A stretch of 64,000 nucleotides of DNA from Phycisphaeraceae bacterium (GCA_020639195.1 JACKHB010000003.1:1-64000); one strand, 5' to 3'; shown: positions 8,032 through 18,481, numbered from the stretch's first letter. Numbers and translations: made by a program. The notes: generated from the letters alone by a model not told the origin.

Positions 8032-8245
8032 GATGTGCCCCTTCCCACGAGTGCGGAGCGCCGTCGGCGACGGCGCGTTCTGGAAAGGAGGGCGATGGGG
8101 ACAGAGACCCGATCGCTCTCGGGCTCTCTCCTCCGTGGCCTGCGATCGCGAGTCTCCCGCTCGCGAGAGGCTGGATGCCGGACGCCTGATGATCTTCGAA
8201 TCCGCGCTCGGGTTCAAGTGAAATCCGGAGCGCTGCGCGCGAAAA

Positions 8246-8269
8246 CGCGGGGGGCGTTTGCCCCCCGCG
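8246..8269 (-). terminator. Rho-independent terminator of rpsA
   Basis: A perfect 10-bp stem (CGCGGGGGGC with GCCCCCCGCG) with a 4-base loop, followed on the minus strand by TTTT. It lies 26 bases after the S1 stop codon and is correctly oriented for that gene. Confidence 0.85.
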
Positions 8270-8295
8270 CGGGATGCGAACGGATGAAGACTTCT

Positions 8296-10048
8296 TCAGA
8301 AGGAGATCTTGTCGGTGCCCAGCGCGTCGTGCGCGTCCATGCCGCCCCGGGCGGGCTTGCGCGGCTTGGAGGGGCGGTCCTCGTCGGTGGGCTCTTCGGA
8401 TCCGCCGGAGCTGTCGCCCCACTGGGCGCGCTTGAGTGACAGGCCGATCTTGCGATCGTGCGTGTCGACACGGAGGATCTTGACCTCGACTTCCTCGCCA
8501 ATGGTGACAACATCCTGCGGGTTCTCGACCTTGTGATCGGCGAGTTCCGAGATGTGCAGCAAGCCTTCGAGATCGTCTTCCAGTTCGACAAACACGCCGA
8601 AGTTGGTGATCTTGGAGACGGTGCCCTTGACAACCATGCCGGGCTTGTACGCGTCTGGGATTGCAGCGACCCACGGATCGTCCTGGAGCTGCTTCATGCC
8701 GAGGCTGATACGCTGCTTCTCCTGATCGACCTCGAGGATCTTGCAGGTGACGGTGTCGCCCTTCTTGACGATCTCGCTGGGATGCGTGATCTTCTTGGTC
8801 CAGGAGATATCAGAGATATGGAGCAGACCGTCGATGCCGGGTTCGATCTCAACAAACGCGCCGTAGTTTGCAAGGTTGCGGACAGTGCCCTCGATGACGT
8901 GGCCAACCGGGTACTTCTCGCCGACGAGTTCCCATGGATTGACCTCGACCTGCTTCATGCCGAGGCTGATCTCCTGCTTGTTCTTGTCAATCGCAAGCAC
9001 AACGACCTCGACCTCGTCACCCGGCGCGATGATCTCGCTGGGATGGTTGATGCGGCGTGTCCACGACATCTCAGAGATATGCACGAGCCCCTCGATACCG
9101 TCTTCGAGACGGACGAACGCACCGTAGGACATGAGGCTGACGACTCGCCGCGGAGGCGGGCGCCGACGGCATTGCGCTCGATCTCGTCCCAGGGGCTGGC
9201 CTCGAGCTGCTTGAGGCCGAGTGCGATCTTCCTTCTCGCGGTTGATGTCGAGGATCTTGACCTTGAGGCGCTGATCGATTTGACGACCTCGCTGGGTGTC
9301 CGACGCGGCTCCATGACATATCGGTAATGTGCAGGAGACCATCGATACCGCCGAGATCGACAAACGCGCCGAAGTCAGCGATGTTCTTGACGGTGCCCTT
9401 GACAAGATCACCCTCGTTGATGTTCTTGAGCAGGCGTTCCTTGGCGCGATCGCGCTCGATCTCGATCAGCTTGCGACGGCTGACAACGATGTTGCGGCGC
9501 TCCTGATCAATCTTGATGATCGTGGCGCGGATCTTTCGACCGATGAACTCACCGACATCGTGAGGACGACGGATGTCAACCTGCGAAGCGGGCAGGAACG
9601 CGAGCACACCGATATCAACGAGCAGGCCGCCCTTTGTCTTGCGGACGACCTCGCCCTCGACATCGTCGCCTTCCTTGGTTGTATCGATGATGCGCTGCCA
9701 GTTGATGATGCGATCGGCCTTGCGGTGGGAGAGCTGGATGAGCCCGCCCTCGCCCTCGATGTCCTCGAGCAGGACGTCGATCGCGTCGCCGATCTTGATC
9801 TCGTCGTCGAACTCCTCGCGGGGGACGAGGCCCTCGCTCTTGAGGCCGACGTCGACGACGACGTCGGACCCGGCGAAGCCCATGACGCGTCCCTTGAGGA
9901 GCTTGCCGTTCTGGGCGTCGGCGATCTGGTCGCTGACGAGCGACTCCATGTCGCCCTCGGCGACGGACGAGCCGAACGCCTCGGCGATCATGGCCTGCGC
10001 CTCCTTCTCGTCGAGCTGGAGGGACGCGATCAGGTTTTCATCGATCAT
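8296..10048 (-). CDS. rpsA: 30S ribosomal protein S1 (interrupted by clustered frameshifts)
   Basis: S1 binds mRNA leaders on the small subunit and helps translation initiation. The reading carries about six S1 OB-fold repeats, with hallmarks such as GLLHITDMSW, GLVHISEMSWTRR, GLLHISDISWTKK and GLLHISELADHK, each followed by the typical ISLGMKQ-type strand. The first half (10048 to about 9320) and second half (about 9145 to 8296) are intact but in different frames. Between them, at about 9290, 9275, 9230 and 9150, small indels break the reading, while the encoded pieces (QRLKVKILDIN, IALGLKQLEASPWDEIERNAVGARLRG, VVSLMSYGAFVRLEDG) line up as a normal repeat. S1 is essential in most bacteria, so consensus error is more likely than inactivation. 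Start ATG 10048 gives MIDENLIASLQ. A strong terminator follows. Confidence 0.9.
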
Positions 10049-10261
10049 GTGGAGAGAATCCTCGGCGCCTTCGTCCGTCGTCCGGCTGGCTGGCGAGCCG
10101 GGTGGAGGAGGCGACATCGGGTCCCGGCGCGGGGCCGGGTCCGAGCCCTGCGGAGGGCGGTGAGAGCCTTGATACCACCTTCGCCCGACGACATCGGCGG
10201 GCGAACTCCAGCCCCATGGGAGACCCCAAGGGTAGCCCGGACGGGGGGGCGGGGGAAGGGA

Positions 10262-10636
10262 TCAGGTTGGGTCGGTGTCCAGCGCGCGGAGCAGGTCGGG
10301 GAGCGATCGATCGAATGCGCCCCGGGTCATGACTCTGTCCGCCCCAGCATGGCGGGCTCGCTCCATCTCTTCGACGTTGACGTGGGGAGCAAAGGCGATC
10401 GTCCGGACGTCGGGGGCGGATTCGCGCAGATGCTGCAGCAGGTCGACGGCGGTGGGGCCGGCCTCGAGATCGAAGATGGCGCCCCGGACGTGGGTGGTCG
10501 TGCCGGGGGCGCTCTCGGCGAGGCGGGCCTGGAGCATCTTGAGGGTGCGCACGGGGCGGGCGCCCACGCCGAGGGCCTCGGCGGTGGATTTGATCCGGGT
10601 CGCCCACAGGAGATCGCTGGCCAGATAGACGATCAT
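10262..10636 (-). CDS. CheY-like receiver-domain protein (degenerate)
   Basis: Encodes 124 residues with an alternating strand/helix layout like a response-regulator receiver: MIVYLASDLLWATRI at the N-terminus, GAIFDLEAG around residue 70 at the phospho-acceptor strand, TIAFAPHV and ERARHAGADRVMTRGAF near the end. The usual acidic pair after the first strand is missing, so phosphorylation is doubtful. There is no output domain and no adjacent kinase. The start at ATG 10636 is chosen because the frame upstream of it is shared with the gdhA leader. It is divergent from gdhA. Confidence 0.55.
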   Translation of the reverse strand: MIVYLASDLLWATRIKSTAEALGVGARPVRTLKMLQARLAESAPGTTTHVRGAIFDLEAGPTAVDLLQHLRESAPDVRTIAFAPHVNVEEMERARHAGADRVMTRGAFDRSLPDLLRALDTDPT

Positions 10637-10804
10637 GAATGGGCCCGAGCCTAGCATACCGACCATGCCCGACGCATCCGCCGGGCGGGAGATCGGGCGG
10701 GAGAGCAGCCGGATCGGTGGGCACAACAGGGGCTGATGCGGCCCCGACCGAGTGCGGCCATCTCTGGTCGATCACAGGGTCTTTCAATTGTGAGAGTTTG
10801 CGAC

Positions 10805-12150
<1,346 letters not shown>

Positions 12151-12178
<28 letters not shown>

Positions 12179-12525
12179 TCCGGGTCGGCCGGGAGTTGCT
12201 CGATCACGTTCGTGCCTGAGCCCCCGCGCGACTCCCACTCGAATCGTTCGATGATCCGGATGCGTCCATCGTCGGTGCGCTCGAGGCTGCACGTGGATGC
12301 CCCGCCGTCGATGCGGCCGTCGGTGTGCGCCTGGCAGTAGCGGAACTCGAGCGTGTCGTTGGTGATGACGCCGACGAGGAAACCCCGGACGATCCGGCCG
12401 CCGGTGTAGGTCGCCTCGACACGATTGTCCGCCTGATGGAACTCGAAGATCGTGTCCGCGTTGATGACACCGCCGGGGGCGGTGACGGGCGCGTTGGCGC
12501 GCAGGCCGTCGAGGTTCCATGGCAT
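12151..12525 (-). CDS. Small beta-rich protein often mislabelled N-acetylglutamate synthase
   Basis: Encodes 124 residues. The pattern DTIFEFHQADNRVEATYTGGRIVRGFLVG, then FRYCQAHTDGRIDGG and IRIIERFEWES, matches a family of short single-domain proteins that databases often call n-acetylglutamate synthase. They lack a GNAT acetyltransferase core, so that name should not be taken literally. It probably folds as a small beta sheet in the cytoplasm; its role is unknown. It converges on gdhA with a 28-base 3' overlap. Confidence 0.6.
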
Positions 12526-12583
12526 GGCAGTGGCGATACCGGCGGGCCGCCGGTCGGATTCGGCCTTCCAACTCCGGATCGGC

Positions 12584-13993
12584 CTAGCGTGAGGATTCCA
12601 ACGGGGTCCACATCAGTCGGTGGACCCGCCAAGTGCCATCGGCGTCGCGTTGCGCAACGAGCAAGAAGCGGTCGAGATGGATGTCCGGCCCGACTGCGCC
12701 GGCGGGGGTCACCTCGGTGCGCGTGCGGCCGACGACGACGGCCTGATCGCCGGAAATGTCGATCTCATCGGGGATGATGCGAACCCCGGTGAGCCCCGCC
12801 GCCTCGAAGAGATCGGTGTAGTGCGTGTGAATGGCGTTGCGCCCTGAGATAACGGGCGCGCCACCGGGCGGCATGATCAGGGCGTCGGTGGTGAACAGGC
12901 CGGACAAAGCTTCGCCGTCGCCGGCCAATTCCGCCCGAGCGAGGCCCGAGAGCAGGTCCATCACGCCAACGCGGGCGGGATCGCTGTTCTTCTCGTGGAG
13001 CGACACGGCCGCGGCGACGATCCGGTCGAGCATCTGCTCCTTGGTGGTCGTGTGATCGAGGTAGTCGATCCAGGCGGGAATGACCGCCGTGCGCGCGAGT
13101 GGGAGCCGGTCGTAGAGGGCGCCCGACTCGTCGCCCTCTCCGTAGGCAATGTGGCGTGGATCGATCGTGCGCCGGACGGTCTCGGCTGCGTTGACGAACA
13201 TGATCGTGTGGGGGAGGTCGTGGACGAGGCGGTTGTTCTCTGGGATGCCCGCGGCGATAAGCCGGCGCTCGAGCTGGGCCAAAACGCCCATGCTTCCGGC
13301 GTCGGCGATCTCAAGGGCGTGCGTGGCCTCGTGGAGGATGGTCTCGAGCAGGCGAGTGTCGGTCGCGGCGTCGGTGGCGACGAAGCACACGCCCTGACGA
13401 TCGTCGTTGAAGAACGTCATCGCTCCCGGCCATGGCGCGCTCGTGACGAGATAGACGGGGATCGTCACGTGAGGATCGGGCATGCCGAGCGCATCGAGCA
13501 TGAAGGACAGGCAGGCTTGTTCCCTTCCGCCGAAGCGCTGGATGATGGCGTCGAGCGAAGTGTTGAGTTGCGCCTGCCGGCGCGGCCACAGGTCTTCCAC
13601 GAATCGCGGCTGGGCGTCCTGGATCGCCCCGGCCATCGCGAGAGCCTGCGTGCGGAGCGAGACGCTCTGGCCGCCGAAGACGCGGACCGGATCGGGCATT
13701 TCGGCGACGCGGGCTCGAAACGTCTCAGCTTGTCCGGAGCCGTCGAGTGCGCCGTCGATGACACCCCAGCCGAGCGTGTTGCGGCCGAGGCGATCCTGCA
13801 CGGAGCGCGCCGCGGCGACGGCGGGGGCGAACACGGGCGGAGGCTCGTCGGGGCGTTCGGCCATCGCCCTCGCGGACATGTACAGGTCGATGAGCGGGTC
13901 GAGTTGGATGCGCAAGCTGGTGGGCTGGGCGAGCGTGGCGCCTGGGAGGAGGACGATCACGGTGGCGATGACGCGCGTCGCATGACGGAACAT
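12584..13993 (-). CDS. Exported putative zinc metallopeptidase with SnoaL-like C-terminal domain
   Basis: Encodes 469 residues. The N-terminal hydrophobic segment ending LLPGATLAQ looks like a Sec signal peptide. Around residues 225-235, ETILHEATHALE carries an HExxH zinc-binding motif, suggesting a gluzincin or related fold in the periplasm. The last 120 residues (GLFTTDALIMPPGGAPVISGRNAI onwards to WRVHRLMWTP) read as a SnoaL/DUF4440 NTF2-like domain, usually a ligand-binding or dimerisation unit. The start at ATG 13993 is supported by GGAGGA seven bases upstream, rather than the in-frame ATG at 14029. I know no named family with this combination; the peptidase call rests on the zincin motif alone. 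Confidence 0.65.
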   Translation of the reverse strand: MFRHATRVIATVIVLLPGATLAQPTSLRIQLDPLIDLYMSARAMAERPDEPPPVFAPAVAAARSVQDRLGRNTLGWGVIDGALDGSGQAETFRARVAEMPDPVRVFGGQSVSLRTQALAMAGAIQDAQPRFVEDLWPRRQAQLNTSLDAIIQRFGGREQACLSFMLDALGMPDPHVTIPVYLVTSAPWPGAMTFFNDDRQGVCFVATDAATDTRLLETILHEATHALEIADAGSMGVLAQLERRLIAAGIPENNRLVHDLPHTIMFVNAAETVRRTIDPRHIAYGEGDESGALYDRLPLARTAVIPAWIDYLDHTTTKEQMLDRIVAAAVSLHEKNSDPARVGVMDLLSGLARAELAGDGEALSGLFTTDALIMPPGGAPVISGRNAIHTHYTDLFEAAGLTGVRIIPDEIDISGDQAVVVGRTRTEVTPAGAVGPDIHLDRFLLVAQRDADGTWRVHRLMWTPLESSR

Positions 13994-14085
13994 TTGCGAG
14001 TCCTCCGGTGATGTCCGCTGATTCTCCAACGCCGGCGGGCACGCGTTTCGGCGCGGGGATTCTCACAGAGGGCGGACGATGCCGG

Positions 14086-15075
14086 TCAATTGCCGGTCTG
14101 ATCGGGCAAGGGACCGACGTACGCGACAAAGTCTGCGCGCTCGTGGTCCTCATCGGCGAGGGATTGGGGGGGCGGTTCGTTGACCATTGAGATCACAATG
14201 ATGCGCGCGGCGGGGTGGCCCTGTCGCAACATCTGGACCGTGCCGCCGCCAAAGTCCACGTGGAATCGTCCGATGACGTGGACGACCGGGCGGCGTCCCG
14301 CGTCGAGGGCCTTGCCGATCGAGTCGGCCATTGTTGAGTCCCAGAGGCTCTGCGACCGGAACGTGTTCTCGATCATCTGTCTCTGGGCCGAGATGGCCTC
14401 GGGGGTTTGCTCGGCGGGCTCCCCGTGCGCTCCGTCGCCCATCATGCTGCCCATGAGTTCGAAGAAGTCGTCGCGGTAGCGGCCCGAGGGCATCTCGGCT
14501 GGGATCGCAAAGAGGCGCCGCTGTTCATCGGTGAGCGCCCGGAGTCGGTCGTACCCCTCCTTGCGGGCCAGTGTCACATGGCGCCGAGGCGCGTTGGCGG
14601 CGATGACGGGAAGGTGGTTCTCGCGGGCGGTCTCGAGCATGGCGCGGTGTCCGGGCGGTTCGTTCGAGGCCGTGCGGCGAGCGAGCGAGCTGTAGCCTTT
14701 GCGATCAATCACTCCGGACAGGTAGTCGTCCACGATCGACTGCTGATCGCGTTCGAGGAACTCCATGCTCAGGGCGGCGCCCGGGCGGCGGGCGACGATT
14801 TCTTCGAACAGGTGCGCCGCCATTGGAAGCCCGACGGGATGACCGTGGGTCTCGCCGATCAGGACGACGTCGGCGTCGGCGCTCCGGGCAACGATCTCAT
14901 CCCATGACGCATCGGCGCCGTCGCCGGTGAAGATGCGTGACGCGCCAAGCACTCCGGCGAGGTCGGGCAGAACGGGAATCGCCTCGGCGTCGGGCGCGGG
15001 CGCCGGAGCGGGACGGTTCGAGGCGCACGCGGGCAGGAGCAGCGCGGCCATGACGAGGGCGATCGCGTATCTCAT
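14086..15075 (-). CDS. ChaN/PhuW-like haem-binding lipoprotein family protein
   Basis: Encodes 329 residues. It begins with a lipoprotein signal peptide whose lipobox is LLPAC (Cys about residue 17), followed by a proline/alanine-rich linker. The body has DVVLIGETHGHPVGL, ALSMEFLERDQQSIVDDYL, VIAANAPRRHV and HVIGRFHVDFGGGT, the pattern of the ChaN (PF04187) family in the EreA/TIKI-like superfamily. Members bind haem or are thought to act in iron or peptide metabolism at the outer membrane. The conserved GETH and terminal GxxH motifs are present. It is followed by ogt upstream on the same strand with 16 bases between, but no functional link is clear. Confidence 0.75.
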   Translation of the reverse strand: MRYAIALVMAALLLPACASNRPAPAPAPDAEAIPVLPDLAGVLGASRIFTGDGADASWDEIVARSADADVVLIGETHGHPVGLPMAAHLFEEIVARRPGAALSMEFLERDQQSIVDDYLSGVIDRKGYSSLARRTASNEPPGHRAMLETARENHLPVIAANAPRRHVTLARKEGYDRLRALTDEQRRLFAIPAEMPSGRYRDDFFELMGSMMGDGAHGEPAEQTPEAISAQRQMIENTFRSQSLWDSTMADSIGKALDAGRRPVVHVIGRFHVDFGGGTVQMLRQGHPAARIIVISMVNEPPPQSLADEDHERADFVAYVGPLPDQTGN

Positions 15076-15091
15076 GCCGTGAGGATACCCG

Positions 15092-15610
15092 TCAGCCGAA
15101 GAGCGTCGGCTGGAGCGCCCCTTCGAGCTCGAGCAGGCGGCGCTTGCGGTCGAGGCCGCCTCCGTAGCCTCGGAGCGAGCCGTCCTTTTCGATGACTCTG
15201 TGGCAGGGCACGACGATCGCGATGCGATTGGCGCCGTTGGCGCGCCCGACGGCGCGCTGGGCGCCGGCGCGTCCCAGGGCCAGGGCGATGTCCTCATAGC
15301 TGCAGGTCTGGCCGAAGGGGATCTTGAGCAGCGCGCTCCACACCGAACACTGGAACGGGGTTCCCGGCGTGTCGAGCGGAAGGTCGAACTCGCGCCGATT
15401 CGCGCCGAAGTACTGGTGCAACTGGCGGACGGTCTCGGCCAGCAGACTTGTCTCGCGTTCGACGAATGGTTCGCCGTAGTGGGCCTCGAGCCAGGCGCGC
15501 TCGGAGGAGAGCGCGCGGCGATTGGCGAACTCGAGCAGGCAGAGCGCGTGTTCCGTGGCGCCGGCGACCATCGGGCCGAGCGGCGTCTCGATGGTGGACA
15601 GGCTGGGCAT
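15092..15610 (-). CDS. ogt: Methylated-DNA--[protein]-cysteine S-methyltransferase
   Basis: Encodes 172 residues. This repair protein takes the methyl or alkyl group from O6-alkylguanine onto its own cysteine. The active-site motif IVVPCHRVI is near residue 142, with the helix-turn-helix and arginine finger (FGQTCSYEDIA, ALGRAGAQRAVGRANG) before it. GSLRGYGGGLDRKRRLLELEG at the end is typical. The length matches single-domain Ogt/MGMT. It lacks the N-terminal Ada regulatory domain. Confidence 0.93.
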   Translation of the reverse strand: MPSLSTIETPLGPMVAGATEHALCLLEFANRRALSSERAWLEAHYGEPFVERETSLLAETVRQLHQYFGANRREFDLPLDTPGTPFQCSVWSALLKIPFGQTCSYEDIALALGRAGAQRAVGRANGANRIAIVVPCHRVIEKDGSLRGYGGGLDRKRRLLELEGALQPTLFG

Positions 15611-15631
15611 GAGCGGAGGATAGCGACCCGG

Positions 15632-16123
15632 CTACTTGAACAGGTCCTGCTGGCCCCTGCCCACGCGGGGCTCCTCGCTGATGGCCTCAACTTCCGCGGC
15701 GATCTCGTCGAGCGACTGGAACCGCATGTGCTCGCTGGCAAAGCGGATGTAGGCGACGGGGTCGAGCTGGCGGAGCCGGGCCATCACGCGTTTGCCGATC
15801 TCGATCGAGGTCACCTCGCGCTCGTGGTCGCGGTGGACCTCTTCCTCGACGTTGTCGACGACACCCTGCTTGATCTCCTCCGAGAGCGGGCGCTTGCCGC
15901 AGGCGGCCTGCACGCCGCGAAGGATGTTGTCCGAGCTGAAGGGCACGCGCTTGCCATCGCGTTTGACGACCATGAGGCGTGTCGTCTGCTCGACGCGCTC
16001 GTAGGTGGTGAAGCGGCGCCCACAGGACTGGCATTCGCGGCGGCGACGGATGATGCGACCGCTCTCGGCCGGGCGGCTGTCGATGACCTTGTCGCCGTTG
16101 GTGTTGCAGAAGGGGCAGATCAT
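15632..16123 (-). CDS. nrdR: Transcriptional repressor NrdR
   Basis: Encodes 163 residues. NrdR represses ribonucleotide reductase genes when dATP is abundant. The zinc ribbon is complete: CPFCNTNGDKVIDSR, then ECQSCGRRFTTYE (Cys at about 3, 6, 31 and 34). The ATP-cone domain follows (VVKRDGKRVPFSSDNILRGV). ATG 16123 gives the conserved start MICPFC, so the in-frame upstream extension is rejected. The C-terminal 15 residues after YIRFASEHMRFQSLDE are family-variable. No NrdR box pair or nrd gene was found in the window. Confidence 0.95.
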   Translation of the reverse strand: MICPFCNTNGDKVIDSRPAESGRIIRRRRECQSCGRRFTTYERVEQTTRLMVVKRDGKRVPFSSDNILRGVQAACGKRPLSEEIKQGVVDNVEEEVHRDHEREVTSIEIGKRVMARLRQLDPVAYIRFASEHMRFQSLDEIAAEVEAISEEPRVGRGQQDLFK

Positions 16124-16141
16124 GGGTCGGCACAACAGCAA

Positions 16142-16166
16142 GGGGGCCCCGATCGCCGGGGCCCCC
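16142..16166. terminator. GC-rich hairpin between the HAAS gene and nrdR
   Basis: A 9-bp perfect stem, GGGGGCCCC with GGGGCCCCC, around a 7-base loop. It follows the HAAS/secretin-like gene by 51 bases and precedes nrdR by 19 bases on the minus strand. There is no clear U-tract, so it may be a weak terminator or an attenuator in front of nrdR. Confidence 0.55.
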
Positions 16167-16216
16167 AGATAGTGTCGTGCGGGTCGCTGCGTGTCAATCC
16201 GGTGCGGAAGCCCGGA

Positions 16217-17848
16217 TCAGCGGGCGCCGGCGGCGACGATCTCGACGTGCCCGTCGCCGAAGCAGATCAGGCGGCGATCGGGCAGGACTGGGGTCTTCTC
16301 GAGCAGGATCGGGCTGTCGGACCGGTACAACTCGCCAGGGCACATCTCGAAGGAGGAGTGCGCATCGGCCCAGGCCCAGCCGTCGGCGTGCCCGTTCATG
16401 TCATCGATGATCTCGGGGGATAGATCGGAGGGCGCGATGAAGATATCGAACCCCAGGCCCTGCGATTCGGCCAGGGTGCGGAGGTCGGATGGGCGCTCGG
16501 GCCAGCGGTCGCCGTCGATTGCGTATGTGATCATGAGGGCGCCGATCAAGCGCATCTGACGGGAGCAAGCGGTCGCCAGCCGATCGCGCAGGAGCGAGAT
16601 CTCATGCTTGGCGGAGGGGTCTGCATCGCGCCGCTGCGTTGGCTGGTCGAGCACCAGCACGAGTTCCTTGGCGCGGACGATGGCGTCGCCGGGGCCGGTC
16701 ATGATCAGCGTGTTGGATCGCGGGTCGGCCGCGATCGAGACGCGCTCGAGGCCATCGGCCGGTGTGAGCAGGTGATCGATGGTTGTCGCGACTTCGGCCG
16801 CCGCGGCATTGGCGAGGGGAACCAGGCGGGTCTCCAGGGCTGCGCGCGGGGAGGCGCCCCTTGGATCGGTGGCAGACTCGCGGTCGTCGGTGAGTTGCTC
16901 GAGCACCCAGGCGATACGGGCGTGCATGCGAGGCGGAGCAGACACGAACAGCTTGGTTCCCAGGGCCGAGGCGGTGGCGATGGATCCGCCATTGTCGGCC
17001 CAATGGTCCGGCTCGACGAGGTTCATGAGGGAGATGGAGACGTCGTGGGGATCGACGCCGGCCTCGATGGCTTCGCTCAGGTCGTACGCCACGAGTTGTC
17101 GGTCGCGGGCGTCGAAGGCCTCCTGGGTGCTGATCTCCAGCAGCCGGCCCCGGGCGCGCGCGGCCAGGGCGTTGTCCGAACGGATCTCGCTGTTGATGAG
17201 GTCCAGCGCATCGGCGAGCGACAGGTCGGGCAGCGGTACGCGCGCGATCTCGATCTCGCGATCGATGCCCCAGTCCTCGAGTTCTGACCAATGGACGTAC
17301 AGAGTGCGGTCCGCGGCGGTGGCCAGGAACTCGAGCGCGTGTTCCAGGGTGGTGTCTTCGATGGTTCCCGAGACGCGGATCTCGGCGAGAGGATCGGCCA
17401 CGCTGGCCTGATCGGCCGGGAAGACCGAGCCGCGCGGGCCGGCGACGGTCCAGCCGCCGCCCAGCGAGGGGGCGAGGTTCGAGAGAATGAGGCCGCCGGC
17501 GAGGGCGACCACGGCGATGGCTCCGACCTTCATCATCGTTCTCCTTGGGCGGCTGGCGGCCTGGTAACGCTGGGCGAGCAGGGCGGCGTCTCCCAACTCG
17601 CGGATCGCGGCGTGGACGGCCTCGGGCTCATCGCGCCCGGCAAGCATGAGATCGCGGACGCGCTCGCGAAGGTGACCCTCGAGTTCATCCCGGATCTCGA
17701 TGGCCTCACGCCGGGGAAGGCGCATGGCGCGAATGAGGCTCTCGAGCCAGAGCGCGACGGCGTCGCGGGGCATCGGATCGTGCCGGCGGGGGGAGGGCGA
17801 CCGAGACGGCGGCGACTGCGACTGGGGGGCGGTGGGAGGGGAGGGCAT
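16217..17848 (-). CDS. HAAS-domain membrane protein with secretin-type N domains
   Basis: Encodes 543 residues. After a proline/serine-rich start comes a HAAS-type helical domain (about residues 25-100, containing EIRDELEGHLRERVRDLML). A single membrane span follows near residues 104-124 (MKVGAIAVVALAGGLILSN). The exported part has an STN-like segment (EDTTLEHALEFLATAADRTLYV) and a NolW-like segment (VPLANAAAAEVATTIDHLL onward to DPRSNTLIMTGP), both modules of secretins. There is no beta-barrel secretin pore, so it is not a secretin itself. The end (CFGDGHVEIV) resembles the DGHV motif seen in planctomycete pseudopilins. The ATG overlaps the TGA of the PadR gene by one base, so PadR probably controls it. 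Confidence 0.7.
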   Translation of the reverse strand: MPSPPTAPQSQSPPSRSPSPRRHDPMPRDAVALWLESLIRAMRLPRREAIEIRDELEGHLRERVRDLMLAGRDEPEAVHAAIRELGDAALLAQRYQAASRPRRTMMKVGAIAVVALAGGLILSNLAPSLGGGWTVAGPRGSVFPADQASVADPLAEIRVSGTIEDTTLEHALEFLATAADRTLYVHWSELEDWGIDREIEIARVPLPDLSLADALDLINSEIRSDNALAARARGRLLEISTQEAFDARDRQLVAYDLSEAIEAGVDPHDVSISLMNLVEPDHWADNGGSIATASALGTKLFVSAPPRMHARIAWVLEQLTDDRESATDPRGASPRAALETRLVPLANAAAAEVATTIDHLLTPADGLERVSIAADPRSNTLIMTGPGDAIVRAKELVLVLDQPTQRRDADPSAKHEISLLRDRLATACSRQMRLIGALMITYAIDGDRWPERPSDLRTLAESQGLGFDIFIAPSDLSPEIIDDMNGHADGWAWADAHSSFEMCPGELYRSDSPILLEKTPVLPDRRLICFGDGHVEIVAAGAR

Positions 17849-18216
17849 CAGGCGGACTCCTCCTGAGCGGCCGGGCCGGGCCCGATGAACGCCTCGATCA
17901 GGCGAACGCGGGCGCGGTGGGCGCCGATGTGCTGGTGAAGCCGGCGCTGGCCTTTGGGGGTCAGCCGATACCACTTGCGCCGGCGACCGGGGGAGGGTTC
18001 CTCGGCGGCGCGGTCGGACCTGACGGCGTCCCAGGTTGCCGCGACCAGCCCATCACGCTCCAGCCGCTTGAGCAGGGGGTAGAGAACGCCCGGGCCGACG
18101 GCGAGTTCGCCGGAGGAGCGGGTTTCGATGCGCTTGGTGATGGCGTAGCCGTAGAGAGGTTCGTGAGCCAGAACGCTCAGGACGACGAGTTCGACTGGGT
18201 CTTGGGGTCTGGGCAT
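17848..18216 (-). CDS. PadR-family transcriptional regulator
   Basis: Encodes 122 residues. A winged helix-turn-helix with the PadR pattern LVVLSVLAHEPLYGYAITKRIE and VGPGVLYPLLKRLERDGLV; the C-terminal part (WYRLTPKGQRRL) is the second wing. PadR proteins usually repress their own operon until a ligand or stress signal releases them. The gene overlaps the HAAS-domain gene by one base, a pairing common in Firmicutes and planctomycetes where the HAAS protein is the regulated target. A dyad just upstream of the start is a likely operator. Confidence 0.9.
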   Translation of the reverse strand: MPRPQDPVELVVLSVLAHEPLYGYAITKRIETRSSGELAVGPGVLYPLLKRLERDGLVAATWDAVRSDRAAEEPSPGRRRKWYRLTPKGQRRLHQHIGAHRARVRLIEAFIGPGPAAQEESA

Positions 18217-18247
18217 GCGGGCTCCGGGAGTCCATTCGATCGATCCA

Positions 18248-18268
18248 ATATATCGGTTCCAGATATAT
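18248..18268. promoter_or_regulatory. Candidate PadR operator
   Basis: Inverted repeat ATATATC-N7-GATATAT with perfect 7-base arms, 32 bases upstream of the PadR start codon. It is strikingly AT-rich within GC-rich DNA. Autoregulation through such a dyad is normal for the family; binding here is inferred. Confidence 0.6.
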
Positions 18269-18414
18269 CCGTCAAGTGAACCGATGGGTCGTTGATCTTG
18301 CGGCGTTCTGGGAGATCCGGCCGACGTATTGTTCTGCGATGCCCGGACGAACCACGACTCCGACGACCGATCCGAACTGACGGCCGGGACCCGACCTGAG
18401 TTGACCCTCCGATC

Positions 18415-18438
18415 CGCCCGGCCGAGACTGGCCGGGCG
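18415..18438 (+). terminator. Hairpin in the thrS leader (terminator or attenuator)
   Basis: A 9-bp perfect stem, CGCCCGGCC with GGCCGGGCG, around a 6-base loop and followed by TTGTTGTT. It stands 43 bases before the thrS start codon on the same strand. It could end transcription before thrS under some conditions; no T-box specifier or antiterminator was seen. Confidence 0.5.
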
Positions 18439-18481
18439 TTGTTGTTCCGCGCGACCGTCAATCCACCTCACCGAGACCGCC

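Noticed and set aside
18217..18481. T-box riboswitch before thrS
   Set aside because: No T-box consensus, specifier loop or antiterminator was found; only a single terminator-like hairpin is visible.
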